Positions 51,348 to 59,977 of a stretch of 64,000 nt of DNA are shown here, piece after piece. The notes below the pieces were generated by a model that was not told where the DNA came from, did not search any database, and saw nothing but the letters and a program-made list of their open reading frames with translations. How positions within the stretch are numbered: the first letter of the stretch is position 1; every line of letters begins with the position of its first letter. This DNA comes from Halorussus caseinilyticus. GTDB lineage: Archaea > Halobacteriota > Halobacteria > Halobacteriales > Haladaptataceae. The stretch spans positions 2,914,001-2,978,000 of the forward strand of contig NZ_CP119809.1 of NCBI RefSeq assembly GCF_029338395.1, read 5' to 3'. Both the position numbers and the translations under genes were made by a program.

Positions 51348-51540
51348 GAAGAACGCCCGGAAAGCCCCCGCCCGCTCGCGGTCGTTCAGCGACATATCCT
51401 CGACTCATCTTCGCTTCGCTCGATTCGTCTCGGATAGGGGTCGCTGAGACGACCACGTTGAACGCCGGGAGACAAACCGCGTCTCCCGAGGTCACACTCG
51501 CTTCGCTCGCGTGACCGCGAGCGGGCGGCCCCTTTATCCC
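51348..51540. other. Highly structured region with 16-bp arms 129 nt apart, upstream of kynU
   Basis: CCGCCCGCTCGCGGTC (51368-51383) pairs with GACCGCGAGCGGGCGG (51513-51528). Inside are smaller stems: GTCG...CGAC near 51381-51392, GGGAGAC/GTCTCCC at 51467-51487, and GGTCAC/GTGACC near 51490-51516. The left flank GAAGAACGCCC matches the hairpin at 28509. On the minus strand GGGATAAAGGGG precedes it like a promoter. It could be a structured RNA, a long kynU leader, or a decayed element hairpin split by an insertion. No protein is supported. Confidence 0.55.
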
Positions 51541-51641
51541 ACCCGCGACGGTTGGTCGGCCGGTCATCTGCGTCGGCGGTTGGTCGGCCGAGCGTTCGCG
51601 TGGACCAGTCGGCCGGTCGGCGCTCGGTGGACCGTTCTCTC

Positions 51642-51702
51642 GCGGTAGCGGTGCGGTGCTGTGCGGTCGCGGTCTGATTGGCTCAAGCCTGAAGCTAGTT
51701 CT
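51642..51702 (+). repeat. Dispersed structured intergenic element, copy C (tail only)
   Basis: GCGGTGCTGTGCGGT at 51653 and TGATTGGCTCAAGCCTGAAG with CTAGTTCT to 51702 match the 3' parts of copies A and B. The 5' hairpin block is absent. Like the other copies, it lies downstream of the 3' end of a convergent minus-strand gene. Confidence 0.75.
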
Positions 51703-51712
51703 CCGTGTTCCT

Positions 51713-51828
51713 GCGGTAGCGGTGCGGTGGCGGTGCGATGCCGTCGCGGTAGCGGTGCGGTGGCGGTGCGATGCCGTCGCGGTAGCGGTGCGGTGGCGGT
51801 GCGATGCCGTCGCGGTGGCGGTGCCGTC
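51713..51828 (+). repeat. 33-bp tandem repeat, three full units plus a partial
   Basis: Units at 51713-51745, 51746-51778 and 51779-51811 are identical (GCGGTAGCGGTGCGGTGGCG then GTGCGATGCCGTC); a partial unit follows. The period is a multiple of three and stays open in several frames, but nothing suggests a real protein. It directly follows element copy C. The remaining gap to 51909 is AT-rich. Confidence 0.92.
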
Positions 51829-51909
51829 GGCCGAGAGCCTCGAAAGAACTGTATACGTTTCCTAAAGAATTATTTCCATTGCTTAGAGAATCAGATACCT
51901 TCCTCAGAA

Positions 51910-52809
51910 CTACTCGGCAGGCCAGTGTTCGATGTCGGTGATTCTGGCCCGCCAGTACGACAGGTCGCCGTCCGGCAGGTTCCACTCGACGCCGCCCTCC
52001 ATCGGGACGCGCAGACCGTTTCGCTCGCGGTACTCTTGGAGGTGGCACGTCCACGTCGCGCGCTCGAAGCCGCCGTCGTCGGTCTCGCGGGGGCGCTGGG
52101 CCACGATTCGCTCCACCTCGTCGCGGTCGTCGAAGTGGAACACCGCCGAGGCGGTCGTACCGCCGTGTTCGATGGTCGCGCGCGCCGAGGAGTCGTCTAT
52201 CCCCTCCCACTCGACGCCCTCGCCGGGGACGAGCGCAGTCGGGAACCACACCGTCTCGGCCAGATAGCGCACGAGTTCGCCCTCGTCGAGTTCCTGACCG
52301 GGGTCGGCCTCGGCGACGGTGACGGCCGACAGGAGCGCCGCGCGGAGCGACCCCCTACCGCCGACGTAGGCGTCCACGGCCCGGACGGGGACGAACGGAG
52401 CCATCTCGATGGTCGCGTCCCAGACGAACCCCGGCGGGCGGACGGTGAACCGCTGGGTCGCTTCGAGGGACTTCCACGCCGAGTCCGTACCGCCGAGTCG
52501 GAACTCCCCCCGTTGTTCGGCACGCACGGTCCGGACGTACGACCGACCGTCTCGAATCACGTTGTCGAGGTAGTCCCGGACGGGAGTCGGCAGTCCGGTC
52601 AGGTCGTCGTCCGTGACCGTGGAATCGGTGTCGGTGACGATTTGGCGGTCGCCAGCGACCGCTCGCTCCGGGCGGGTCTCGGCGTCTACGAACAGGTGGT
52701 CTACGAGGTCGGTGTTCTCGCGTTCGAAGCGAACGCGCCCGACGGCGGTGACGGCGGCGAGACCGACCGCGGCCGCACCGACTCCTTTCAGGGCGGTTTT
52801 GAGTCGCAT
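51910..52809 (-). CDS. DUF6920/DUF6544-like protein with N-terminal membrane anchor
   Basis: 299 residues. An N-terminal hydrophobic segment (TALKGVGAAAVGLAAVTAVG) probably anchors it. The body has PTPVRDYLDNVIRDG, AEQRGEFRLGG and RPPGFVWDATIEMAPFVPVR, which I associate with the DUF6920/DUF6544 group, then LAETVWFPTALVPGEGVEWE. Possibly a beta-rich lipid- or sterol-binding fold; function unknown. ATG 52809 is chosen since the upstream frame is Arg-rich and non-coding in style. Confidence 0.75.
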   Translation of the reverse strand: MRLKTALKGVGAAAVGLAAVTAVGRVRFERENTDLVDHLFVDAETRPERAVAGDRQIVTDTDSTVTDDDLTGLPTPVRDYLDNVIRDGRSYVRTVRAEQRGEFRLGGTDSAWKSLEATQRFTVRPPGFVWDATIEMAPFVPVRAVDAYVGGRGSLRAALLSAVTVAEADPGQELDEGELVRYLAETVWFPTALVPGEGVEWEGIDDSSARATIEHGGTTASAVFHFDDRDEVERIVAQRPRETDDGGFERATWTCHLQEYRERNGLRVPMEGGVEWNLPDGDLSYWRARITDIEHWPAE

Positions 52810-52890
52810 ATCACGCCTTCGTCGCGCGCGGTGAAGAAGTTCGTGGCGAACGCGGCGGAGTCGTAGCGAACGCGGCAGTCCGGTCCGCGC

Positions 52891-52927
52891 GGCGGAATGA
52901 GCGCGAGTCACTCGCGCTCATTCCGCC
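52891..52927. repeat. Perfect 17-bp hairpin between divergent genes
   Basis: GGCGGAATGAGCGCGAG and its complement flank loop TCA. It sits between the DUF6920-like gene and the plus-strand gene at 52985. It is too long for a simple operator and not followed by a T-run. Confidence 0.8.
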
Positions 52928-52984
52928 ACGCGACCGCCGAAACCTTAATAATCCGGACACCCAACCACCGTGCAAGACCAACGC

Positions 52985-53215
52985 ATGGACGACAAACGAA
53001 CCGAAGCGTGCGGCCGGTGTTCGATGACCACCGTCGTCTCGATGACGACCGACGGCGAGGGCGGCGAACGCGCCGGGCGAAACCCCTTCGACGGCGACCG
53101 CATCGAGGTGTCCGAGACCGAGATGCAGGCCGCCAACCGACATCAGGTGTGGCTAGGCCGACTCAAGCGCCGCTTGGACGAGATGGCGACCCGCCTGACG
53201 TACGGTCGCCAATGA
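52985..53215 (+). CDS. Uncharacterised small protein (76 aa)
   Basis: MDDKRTEACGRCSMTTVVSM begins with a single CGRC pair, followed by a hydrophilic stretch and a basic helix (LGRLKRRLDEMATRL). TATA-like CCTTAATAATCC lies about 37 nt upstream, giving a short leader. It is 54 nt before the DUF5828-like gene and may be co-transcribed. No family recognised. Confidence 0.6.
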   Translation: MDDKRTEACGRCSMTTVVSMTTDGEGGERAGRNPFDGDRIEVSETEMQAANRHQVWLGRLKRRLDEMATRLTYGRQ

Positions 53216-53269
53216 CACGACGAGCATCGCCCGACAAGCGTATATCAGAGCCGAACTAGGGAAACTCCA

Positions 53270-53956
53270 ATGGAAGAGAGCGTTTCTGGCTTCAAGCTCC
53301 GCGGAACGTGGGGCGACATCGTCGAACACGGCGAGCGCATCACCGAGGCACTCCGCGAGGCAGACGTGTCCGGTGACGCCTACGAAGAGTGGGACGAGTG
53401 GCGACCCAAGCACCACGAACGACTCGGCGAGGACGTATCGGAGAAGACCGCCGAGCAAGCCTCTGTCGGCGAGGGCAAGGGCGAGAAGGAGGGCAAAGCG
53501 CCCGACGACGACCTCAAGACCGCGGGCGAGAAGATAAGCGAGTCCTACGAGAAACTCGAAGAGGAGAAGACCGACGAGGCGGTCGATAGCTGGCAGGACT
53601 CGGTGAGTTACGTCGCGCGCGCCGCCGACTCCGCGAGTCGGAAGGCCCTCCGGAAAGTCGAGGACACCGTCTACCAGAAGGTCATGACCCGGCTCGCACC
53701 CTACTACTTCGACAACGACCTCATCAGCGCCAACGTCCAGCAGGTCGGCCGCGGCGACGACCAAGAGGAGTTCGTCTTCGAGGTCAACATCAACGACGAC
53801 GACCTGAAGGAGACGGTCAGCGAGCGACTGGCCGACTACGAGGACGAGGTGAACCGGTGGCACGTCGCCACCGAGAAGCGCACCGACACCGCGGAGGCCG
53901 CCGAGGGCGTCGAAGCGCCCGAGGAACCCGAGCAACCGCACTCGAAGACGACCTGA
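53270..53956 (+). CDS. DUF5828-like haloarchaeal protein
   Basis: 228 residues, very acidic and mostly helical: ESVSGFKLRGTWGDIVEHGE, a Lys/Glu-rich coiled middle, then YVARAADSASRKALRKVED and FYFDNDL-type segments. I associate it with DUF5828. No membrane helix. It lies 86 nt upstream of the PiT permease on the same strand, so it may be an accessory or regulator, but this is only positional. Confidence 0.7.
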   Translation: MEESVSGFKLRGTWGDIVEHGERITEALREADVSGDAYEEWDEWRPKHHERLGEDVSEKTAEQASVGEGKGEKEGKAPDDDLKTAGEKISESYEKLEEEKTDEAVDSWQDSVSYVARAADSASRKALRKVEDTVYQKVMTRLAPYYFDNDLISANVQQVGRGDDQEEFVFEVNINDDDLKETVSERLADYEDEVNRWHVATEKRTDTAEAAEGVEAPEEPEQPHSKTT

Positions 53957-54042
53957 CGCCCCGACGACCGAGACGGCGGAAATCGAGCGACTCGAAGCAG
54001 GAAGCCGGTACACTATTCTATCGTCGGCGATAGGTTCGCACC

Positions 54043-55233
54043 ATGGTCGGGAGCGGCGTCGTGACGTTGGTAATCGCAGGCATCGCTAGCCTCTTCATGG
54101 CGTGGGCCATCGGCGCGGGGTCGTCGGGGTCCACCCCGTTCGCGCCCGCGGTCGGCGCGAACGCCATCTCCGTGATGCGGGCCGGATTCTTCGTCGGACT
54201 GCTCGGCTTCCTCGGAGCGGTGATGCAGGGCGCGAACGTCTCGGAAGCCGTCGGCACGGAACTCATCGGCGGCGTCCAGTTGACCGCCATCGCCGCGACG
54301 ACCGGTCTGCTGGTCGCGGCCGTACTCGTCGCCGTCGGCGTGTTCACGGGCTACCCCATCGCCACCGCGTTCACCGTCACGGGGGCCATCGTCGGCGTCG
54401 GACTGGCGATGGGCGGCGACCCGGCGTGGGCGAAGTACCGCCAAATTTCGGCGCTGTGGGTCCTCACGCCCTTCGTCGGGAGTTCCATCGCGTACAGCAC
54501 CGCGAAGCTCCTGCGCTCGGAGCGCACCGCCGAACAGGTCGTCATCCCGTTGCTCGCCGGTCTCGTGGGCCTCATCGTCGCCAACGTCAAGTTCGTCGTC
54601 CTCGGCCCGCCCGACGTGAGCCAGTCCGTCGCCGAAACCGCGGCCGACTCGCTGGCGCTCCCGCCGGTCGCTGGCGTCGAGACGGGCCGAATCGTCGTCT
54701 CGCTCGCCGTCGCGGGCGTGGTCGCCGGACTGCTCGCGTGGGACGTGCGCCGGGACTTGGACGCCGGACAGCGCCACTTCCTGCTGGCGCTCGGAAGCCT
54801 CGTCGCCTTCTCCGCTGGCGGGTCGCAGGTCGGACTCGCCATCGGGCCGCTGGTTCCCCTGCTCGACCCCTTCGAGATTCCGCTCGTGCCGGTGCTGGTC
54901 GGCGGCGGCATCGGTCTGCTCGCGGGGTCGTGGACCGGCGCGCCCCGGATGATAAAGGCGCTCGCGCAGGACTACTCGGCGCTCGGTCCCCGCCGCTCTA
55001 TCGCGGCGCTCATCCCCTCGTTCGCCATCGCCCAGACCGCGGTGTTCTTCGGCATCCCGGTCTCGTTCAACGAAATCATCGTGAGCGCCATCGTCGGAAG
55101 CGGTTACGCCGCGGAGGGAAGCGGCGTGAGCAAGGAGAAGATGGGCTACACCGTGCTGGCGTGGCTTGCGTCGCTGGTGTTAGCGATTGGCGTCGGGTAC
55201 GGTGCGTTCACCGCGATAGAGATGGTCGGATAA
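54043..55233 (+). CDS. pitA: PiT-family inorganic phosphate transporter
   Basis: 396 residues with about ten transmembrane helices. The two PiT signature halves are visible: FAPAVGANAISVMRAGFFVG near 28 (canonical GANDxAN becomes GANAIS) and SFNEIIVSAIVGSGYAAEGS near 345. It would import phosphate with a cation. It lies next to the DUF5828-like gene; the usual DUF47 (PhoU-like) partner is absent. The altered signature means other anions remain possible. Confidence 0.85.
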   Translation: MVGSGVVTLVIAGIASLFMAWAIGAGSSGSTPFAPAVGANAISVMRAGFFVGLLGFLGAVMQGANVSEAVGTELIGGVQLTAIAATTGLLVAAVLVAVGVFTGYPIATAFTVTGAIVGVGLAMGGDPAWAKYRQISALWVLTPFVGSSIAYSTAKLLRSERTAEQVVIPLLAGLVGLIVANVKFVVLGPPDVSQSVAETAADSLALPPVAGVETGRIVVSLAVAGVVAGLLAWDVRRDLDAGQRHFLLALGSLVAFSAGGSQVGLAIGPLVPLLDPFEIPLVPVLVGGGIGLLAGSWTGAPRMIKALAQDYSALGPRRSIAALIPSFAIAQTAVFFGIPVSFNEIIVSAIVGSGYAAEGSGVSKEKMGYTVLAWLASLVLAIGVGYGAFTAIEMVG

Positions 55234-55258
55234 GGCGGCGTGTCGCAGAAAGAACAGA

Positions 55259-56662
55259 CTACCCTTCCGTCTCGACGCCCTCTTCCAACTCCGCACCCGG
55301 CTCGCCTCCACTCTCGGCGCGTTCGGCCGCGTCGAGTTTCGTCACGCGGGCCTTCATGATGCGGGTGTTCTCGACCTGTTCGACGTGGAGGCGAACGCCG
55401 TCGTAGGTGATGTCCTCGCCTTCCTCGACCAGTCTCCCGGCCCGGTTGAAGATGAACCCGGCGATGGTCTCGAACTCCTCGCCTTCGGGGAGTTCGATGC
55501 CCAGCGCCTCGTTCACCTCGTCGATGTTGAGTTCGCCCTGCACGATGATGGTGTCGTCGTCCACGAACTCGATTGGTTCTTCTTCCTCGCCTTCGAGGAT
55601 GTCGCCGACGATTTCCTCCACCATGTCTTCCATGGTGATGAGACCCTCGGTGGTGCCGAACTCGTCGATGACGATGACCATCTGCATGCGGTTCTCGCGC
55701 ATCTCCGTCAGGAGTTCGTCCACGTTCTTGCTCTCGGGGACGTGAAGGGTAGGCTGAATCACGTCCTCCAGTTCGAGTTCGTCGTGTTCGCCGTAGGTGT
55801 GTTCGCGCACCAAGTCCCGGATGTGGATGACGCCGATAACGTTGTCGAGGCTACCTTCGTAGACGGGGACGCGCTCGTGGCCGCTCTGGACCAGCGTCTC
55901 GATGGCTTCCTCGATGCCGTCGGTTTTGGCGACGGCGGTCATGTCGAGGCGAGGGGTCATAACCTCCTTGGCGATGGTGTTGTTGAACCGGAAGATGCGC
56001 TGGAGCATCTCTCGCTCGTCTTCTTCGATGACGCCCTCGCGCTCGCCGGTCTCAATCATGTTCTGAATCTCGTCGCGCGTGACGTACGAGGTTTCGATGG
56101 CCGACCGACCGCCCGTGACCTTGTTGACGAGGCGGGTCAGGTAGTCGAACGTGACGACCAGCGGGAGGAGCGTGTACTCGGAGTACTTCAACGGTTTAGC
56201 GATGCGAAGCGCCCACGACTCGGTGTTCTCGACGGCGTAGGACTTCGGCGCGCTCTCGCCGAATAGCAAGACGAGCGCCGTGATGCCGAAGGTAGCGACG
56301 GCCACCGCTTGACCCTGCGAGAGGTGGAGCGCCAAGACGCCCGTGGCGATGGACGACATGGCGATGTTGACGATGTTGTTGCCGACGAGAATCGTCACCA
56401 GCAGGCGGTGGGGGTCGGACTTGAGTTCGGCGACGGCCTCCGCACCGGGCACCTTGTCCTCCATGAGCGCATCGACGCGATGCTTTGCGAGCGAGAACAT
56501 CGCAATTTCCGAGGAGGAGAAGAAGCCCGAGAGGGCGATGAGAACGACGATGGCTACGACTCCGAGCCACGTTATTTGCCAATCAGAGAGGGCGACACCG
56601 AACACCTCTGCCATAGGGACCACATTGACAGACGCGGCCGCGAGTATCGGGAGTGAAACCAT
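55259..56662 (-). CDS. CNNM/CorC (hemolysin C) family protein with CBS pair
   Basis: 467 residues. An N-terminal DUF21 membrane domain (about 25-205, IALSGFFSSSEIAMFSLAKH) precedes tandem CBS domains (about 230-350: VMTPRLDMTAV, GVIHIRDLVREHT and LITMEDMVEEIVGDI). The C-terminal CorC_HlyC domain (370-440, VQGELNIDEVNEALG) follows. Probably a Mg-related transporter or its regulator. Convergent with pitA. Minus-strand AGAGTTAATCCC lies about 33 nt before the ATG. Confidence 0.92.
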   Translation of the reverse strand: MVSLPILAAASVNVVPMAEVFGVALSDWQITWLGVVAIVVLIALSGFFSSSEIAMFSLAKHRVDALMEDKVPGAEAVAELKSDPHRLLVTILVGNNIVNIAMSSIATGVLALHLSQGQAVAVATFGITALVLLFGESAPKSYAVENTESWALRIAKPLKYSEYTLLPLVVTFDYLTRLVNKVTGGRSAIETSYVTRDEIQNMIETGEREGVIEEDEREMLQRIFRFNNTIAKEVMTPRLDMTAVAKTDGIEEAIETLVQSGHERVPVYEGSLDNVIGVIHIRDLVREHTYGEHDELELEDVIQPTLHVPESKNVDELLTEMRENRMQMVIVIDEFGTTEGLITMEDMVEEIVGDILEGEEEEPIEFVDDDTIIVQGELNIDEVNEALGIELPEGEEFETIAGFIFNRAGRLVEEGEDITYDGVRLHVEQVENTRIMKARVTKLDAAERAESGGEPGAELEEGVETEG

Positions 56663-56800
56663 TCAACAACGTAACTTGAGAGTCGGCGGGATTAACTCTT
56701 TATTCTTTTCCTCGGACGTGACACACTACCGTCGGGTTCGGGACCGCGCGAGACTGCCGCGAGCGAAGACCTTACGACTCTTTCGCGCCAATACGCGCCT

Positions 56801-57079
56801 ATGAGCCAGCCAGCTACCGGCAGTCCGGCGATTACGCTGTATCGCTTGCAGGCGTGTCCGTTCTGCGAGCGCGTGGTCCGAAAGCTACAGGAGTACGACC
56901 TCGACTATCGGTCGCGGTTCGTGGAGCCGATGCACAGCGACCGCAACGTCGTCAAGCGACTCTCCGGCAAGCGGACCGTCCCGGCAATCGTGGACGAGAA
57001 CACCGGCGTCACGATGAGCGAGAGCGCCAACATCGTGGAATACCTCGAAAACACCTACGGTTCGGGAGGTGGCGAGTGA
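56801..57079 (+). CDS. Glutaredoxin/GST-N-like thioredoxin-fold protein
   Basis: 92 residues. The redox motif is ACPFCERV near residues 19-26, with cis-Pro in KRTVPAIVDE and MSESANIVEYLE, a GST N-terminal signature. It has the length of a glutaredoxin. Haloarchaea use gamma-glutamylcysteine rather than glutathione, so that thiol is the likely partner. TGATG overlap with the next gene indicates translational coupling. Confidence 0.9.
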   Translation: MSQPATGSPAITLYRLQACPFCERVVRKLQEYDLDYRSRFVEPMHSDRNVVKRLSGKRTVPAIVDENTGVTMSESANIVEYLENTYGSGGGE

Positions 57080-57591
57080 TGGTGGACTTCGAAGTCGTCT
57101 CGTTGCCCGACGCAGACCACGTAGAAGAGGGTGACACCGCGCCCGACTTCACCCGACCGCTGGTCAACGACGAGTATTGGGAAGACGCCTCGCTGTCGGA
57201 GTTGACCGACGAGGGGCCGGTTCTGTTGGTCTTCTTCACGATGGACGGCGCGTTCCCCGCGACGTACGTGTGGAACGAGTTGCGGGATAGAAACTGGGAC
57301 GACGGTCGGAACGTGACCATCGTCGGTCTCTCCATCTCGGACCCCTACGCCCACAAGCGCCTCATCGAGGAGCGCGGGATGGACTACCGACTGTTCAGCG
57401 ACCCGCAGAACGGCGTCGCCGAGGAGTACGGCATCGCTAACGACTTAGACGGGATGGCGGGCGTGAGCGAACCCCGGCCCGCGGTCTTCCTGTTGAACGG
57501 GGACCGGACCGTCGAGTACGCGTGGGTCGCCGAGGAGTGGCCCGACTTCCCCGACTACGACGAAATCGAGGACGCCATCGACGGCCTGTAA
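57079..57591 (+). CDS. Redoxin (peroxiredoxin-fold) protein lacking cysteine
   Basis: 170 residues. Thioredoxin/AhpC-like fold with GDTAPDFTRPL near 20, a strand ending LLVFFTMDGAFPATYVWNEL, and LFSDPQNGVAEEYGI. Peroxiredoxins have TxxC after the second strand; here it reads TMDG, and the whole protein contains no Cys. It therefore cannot act as a Cys-based peroxidase alone. It is coupled to the glutaredoxin-like gene, which may supply the thiol. Binding or chaperone roles are possible. Confidence 0.8.
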   Translation: MVDFEVVSLPDADHVEEGDTAPDFTRPLVNDEYWEDASLSELTDEGPVLLVFFTMDGAFPATYVWNELRDRNWDDGRNVTIVGLSISDPYAHKRLIEERGMDYRLFSDPQNGVAEEYGIANDLDGMAGVSEPRPAVFLLNGDRTVEYAWVAEEWPDFPDYDEIEDAIDGL

Positions 57592-57761
57592 CTGGAAAGC
57601 CTCGGATGCGGCGAGAAATGCGAACGACCGACTTTTCGTGAAATTGTACCGTCGGAGAGTGCGGTCGCACTCGTCCTGACTGCCCTGTAAAAATTTGACG
57701 AACTAAAGATTCATTTTTTCTAGAATAGCTTTTAGTTACTACAACAACAATTGTAAATTGC

Positions 57762-58475
57762 ATGGACTTCGACAGACGAAGCTTCCTGAAGGCGAGTAGT
57801 TCGGCAATCGTGGGCGGTATGGCGCTGAGCGGGACCGCCGCGGCGGGTCACCTGTCGGTCAGCGACCCCGCCATCACGACGACCGACCTCAACATCCGTG
57901 AACAGCCGAGTACCAGCGCGAGTGTCAAGGCCACCGCCGACCAGTGGACCGGCGGCCACATCGTAGACGGCCCGACGAGCGCCGACGGCTACACGTGGTG
58001 GAAAGTCTCGTTCAACCAAGACAGCGACAACGGCCGCATCACCGGCTGGGTCGCCGAAGGTGACGCGTGGCTCGACGGTCCGACGGACTTCTCGTACCCC
58101 TGCTGGGGCTTCATCACCCAGACCTCCGCCGAGGACGGCGGTGCCATCGACATCGGTAACGACTACGGGACGCCGCTAGTCGCCGCACGCGACGGGACGG
58201 CTTACACCGGGTACGGCGACCGATGTGGCTACTACGTCTCCATCGACCACGGCGGCGGTTGGACGAGCATCTACTGCCACATGCAGGAGCGGTACGTCTC
58301 GGACGGCCAGACCGTCTCGGAAGGCCAACAAATCGGCGAGATGGGTTCGACCGGCAACTCGACCGGACCGCACGTCCACTTCGCAATCCGGTACAACGGC
58401 GCGAATCAGGACATCCCCGGTTTCGACGGTCAGGACCTCATCGCCGGGTCCGGTATCCCGAAGAGCTACCTCTGA
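57762..58475 (+). CDS. Tat-exported SH3b-M23 peptidase-like protein 1
   Basis: 237 residues. Twin-arginine signal (DRRSFLKASSSA) is followed by a bacterial SH3-like domain (about 38-108, TTTDLNIREQPSTSASV) and an M23/LytM-like domain (115-232). Of the M23 zinc ligands, the HxxxD His is missing (DGGAIDIGND), while YCHM and the terminal HxH (GPHVHFAI) are present. Archaea lack peptidoglycan, so the substrate is unclear. A diverged paralogue follows. Confidence 0.85.
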   Translation: MDFDRRSFLKASSSAIVGGMALSGTAAAGHLSVSDPAITTTDLNIREQPSTSASVKATADQWTGGHIVDGPTSADGYTWWKVSFNQDSDNGRITGWVAEGDAWLDGPTDFSYPCWGFITQTSAEDGGAIDIGNDYGTPLVAARDGTAYTGYGDRCGYYVSIDHGGGWTSIYCHMQERYVSDGQTVSEGQQIGEMGSTGNSTGPHVHFAIRYNGANQDIPGFDGQDLIAGSGIPKSYL

Positions 58476-58566
58476 CGGACCTTATTCAGGCTTTAGATAT
58501 TCTTAAATTGTTTTCTTTTGTAGTTAATTTTAATATCTAGTACGCCCTCCGATTCGAGGAAGTCAA

Positions 58567-59310
58567 ATGGTAAACGACGAAACCAGCAGACGCAGTTTCC
58601 TGAAGGCGAGCGGCGCGGCAGTCGCAGGCACGGCGGCCCTCACCGGTACCGCGGCCGCGGCGAAAGACTACGAGTACCTGACCCCCGTGTTCACCACCTC
58701 GGACCTCAACGTCCGAGAGGACGCGACGACGAGCGCAGGTATCGTCGCCACCGCCGCCAAGCGGACCGGCGGGCGCGTGTTTCAGGGTCCCGAATCGAGC
58801 GACGGCTACAACTGGTGGAAGGTCCAGTTCTCCGGAGACGGGGACAACGGGTCGGTGACCGGCTGGGTCGCCGAAGACTGGCTGTCGAGCGCCAACTTCG
58901 CGTGTCCGATGACGGGCACCGTCACCTCGACGTACTGGGACACCCGCGACGGCGGCACCCGATACCACCGCGCGGTGGACTTCGCCGACGGCGGCGGCAC
59001 GCCCATCCACGCGGCGGCGGGCGGCACCGCCGAGCAACGCTACGACGACGGCGGATACGGCAACTGGCTCATCATCTACCACGGCAACGGGTGGAAGACC
59101 GGCTACGGCCACCTCCAGTCGTTCAATGTCGCCGACGGCGCGACCGTCTCGCGCGGCGACGTGGTCGCCTACGAGGGCGACACGGGCGCGGGCACCGGCC
59201 CGCACCTCGACTTCCAAGTGTGGGACCCCGACTGGAACAAGCGCCGGTCGTACTACGACAAGTACGACGAGGCGGTGCAGGGCACCGGCGTCCCGCGCGT
59301 GTTCTTCTGA
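58567..59310 (+). CDS. Tat-exported SH3b-M23 peptidase-like protein 2
   Basis: 247 residues. Tat signal (TSRRSFLKASGAA), SH3-like domain (FTTSDLNVREDATTSAGI) and M23-like domain. Here HxxxD is intact (RYHRAVDFAD) and GYGHLQ is present, but the last HxH reads PHLDFQVW, losing the second His. It is thus the mirror image of paralogue 1. The genes are 91 nt apart with AT-rich DNA between them, so separate promoters are likely. Confidence 0.85.
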   Translation: MVNDETSRRSFLKASGAAVAGTAALTGTAAAAKDYEYLTPVFTTSDLNVREDATTSAGIVATAAKRTGGRVFQGPESSDGYNWWKVQFSGDGDNGSVTGWVAEDWLSSANFACPMTGTVTSTYWDTRDGGTRYHRAVDFADGGGTPIHAAAGGTAEQRYDDGGYGNWLIIYHGNGWKTGYGHLQSFNVADGATVSRGDVVAYEGDTGAGTGPHLDFQVWDPDWNKRRSYYDKYDEAVQGTGVPRVFF

Positions 59311-59358
59311 GCGGCCGCAGGCGCTACCCTTTTTTCGACAGATTACCCAGAGAGAGGC

Positions 59359-59937
59359 ATGGACGAGGACATCGAACGCGCGGCGGCCGCGATTCGGGAC
59401 GGCGAACTCGTCGTCTACCCGACCGAGACGGTCTACGGGTTGGGCGCGGACGCGCTGAGCGAGGACGCAATCGAGCGCGTCTTCGAGGCGAAGGGCCGGG
59501 CACGCGACAAGCCCGTCTCGCTGGCCGTGCCCGACGTGGCGTCCGCGCTGGAGTACGTCCGCGCGACCGACCGCGAGGAGCGGTTCATGCGCGAGTTCCT
59601 TCCCGGTCCCGTCACCGTCCTCTGCGAGAAGCGCGAGGCGGTGCCCGATATTTTGACTGCCGGGCGCTCGCGCGTGGGGGTGCGCGTGCCCGACCACGAG
59701 GTCGCGCTGGCGCTCTTGGGCGCGGTCGCACCCGTCACGAGTACGAGCGCGAACGTGAGCGGTCGGCCGAGCGCGACCCGCGCCGACGACGTGGACGACG
59801 AGATTCGAGACGCCGCCGTCGTCCTCGACGGCGGCGAGACCGGGGGCACCGGGAGTACCGTGGTGAACGTCGCGTCCGGCGAGATTCACCGCCGGGGTGC
59901 GAACGCCGACGCGGTGGCGGCGTGGCTACGCGAGTGA
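59359..59937 (+). CDS. Sua5/YrdC threonylcarbamoyl-AMP synthase
   Basis: 192 residues. Makes threonylcarbamoyl-AMP for the t6A37 tRNA modification. Motifs: GELVVYPTETVYGLGADA near 15, KPVSLAVPD near 51, LPGPVTVLCEKRE near 81 and TSTSANVSGRPS near 129. The length is that of YrdC without the Sua5 C-terminal domain. Monocistronic. Confidence 0.93.
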   Translation: MDEDIERAAAAIRDGELVVYPTETVYGLGADALSEDAIERVFEAKGRARDKPVSLAVPDVASALEYVRATDREERFMREFLPGPVTVLCEKREAVPDILTAGRSRVGVRVPDHEVALALLGAVAPVTSTSANVSGRPSATRADDVDDEIRDAAVVLDGGETGGTGSTVVNVASGEIHRRGANADAVAAWLRE

Positions 59938-59977
59938 CCGCGAGCGGTCGTCGGTATCCGGGGACCCGCTTCGGGAC

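Noticed and set aside
51656-51865. ORF with an AVAVRWRCDAV repeat
   Set aside because: It is merely the translation of the 33-bp tandem repeat; no start signal or conserved protein.
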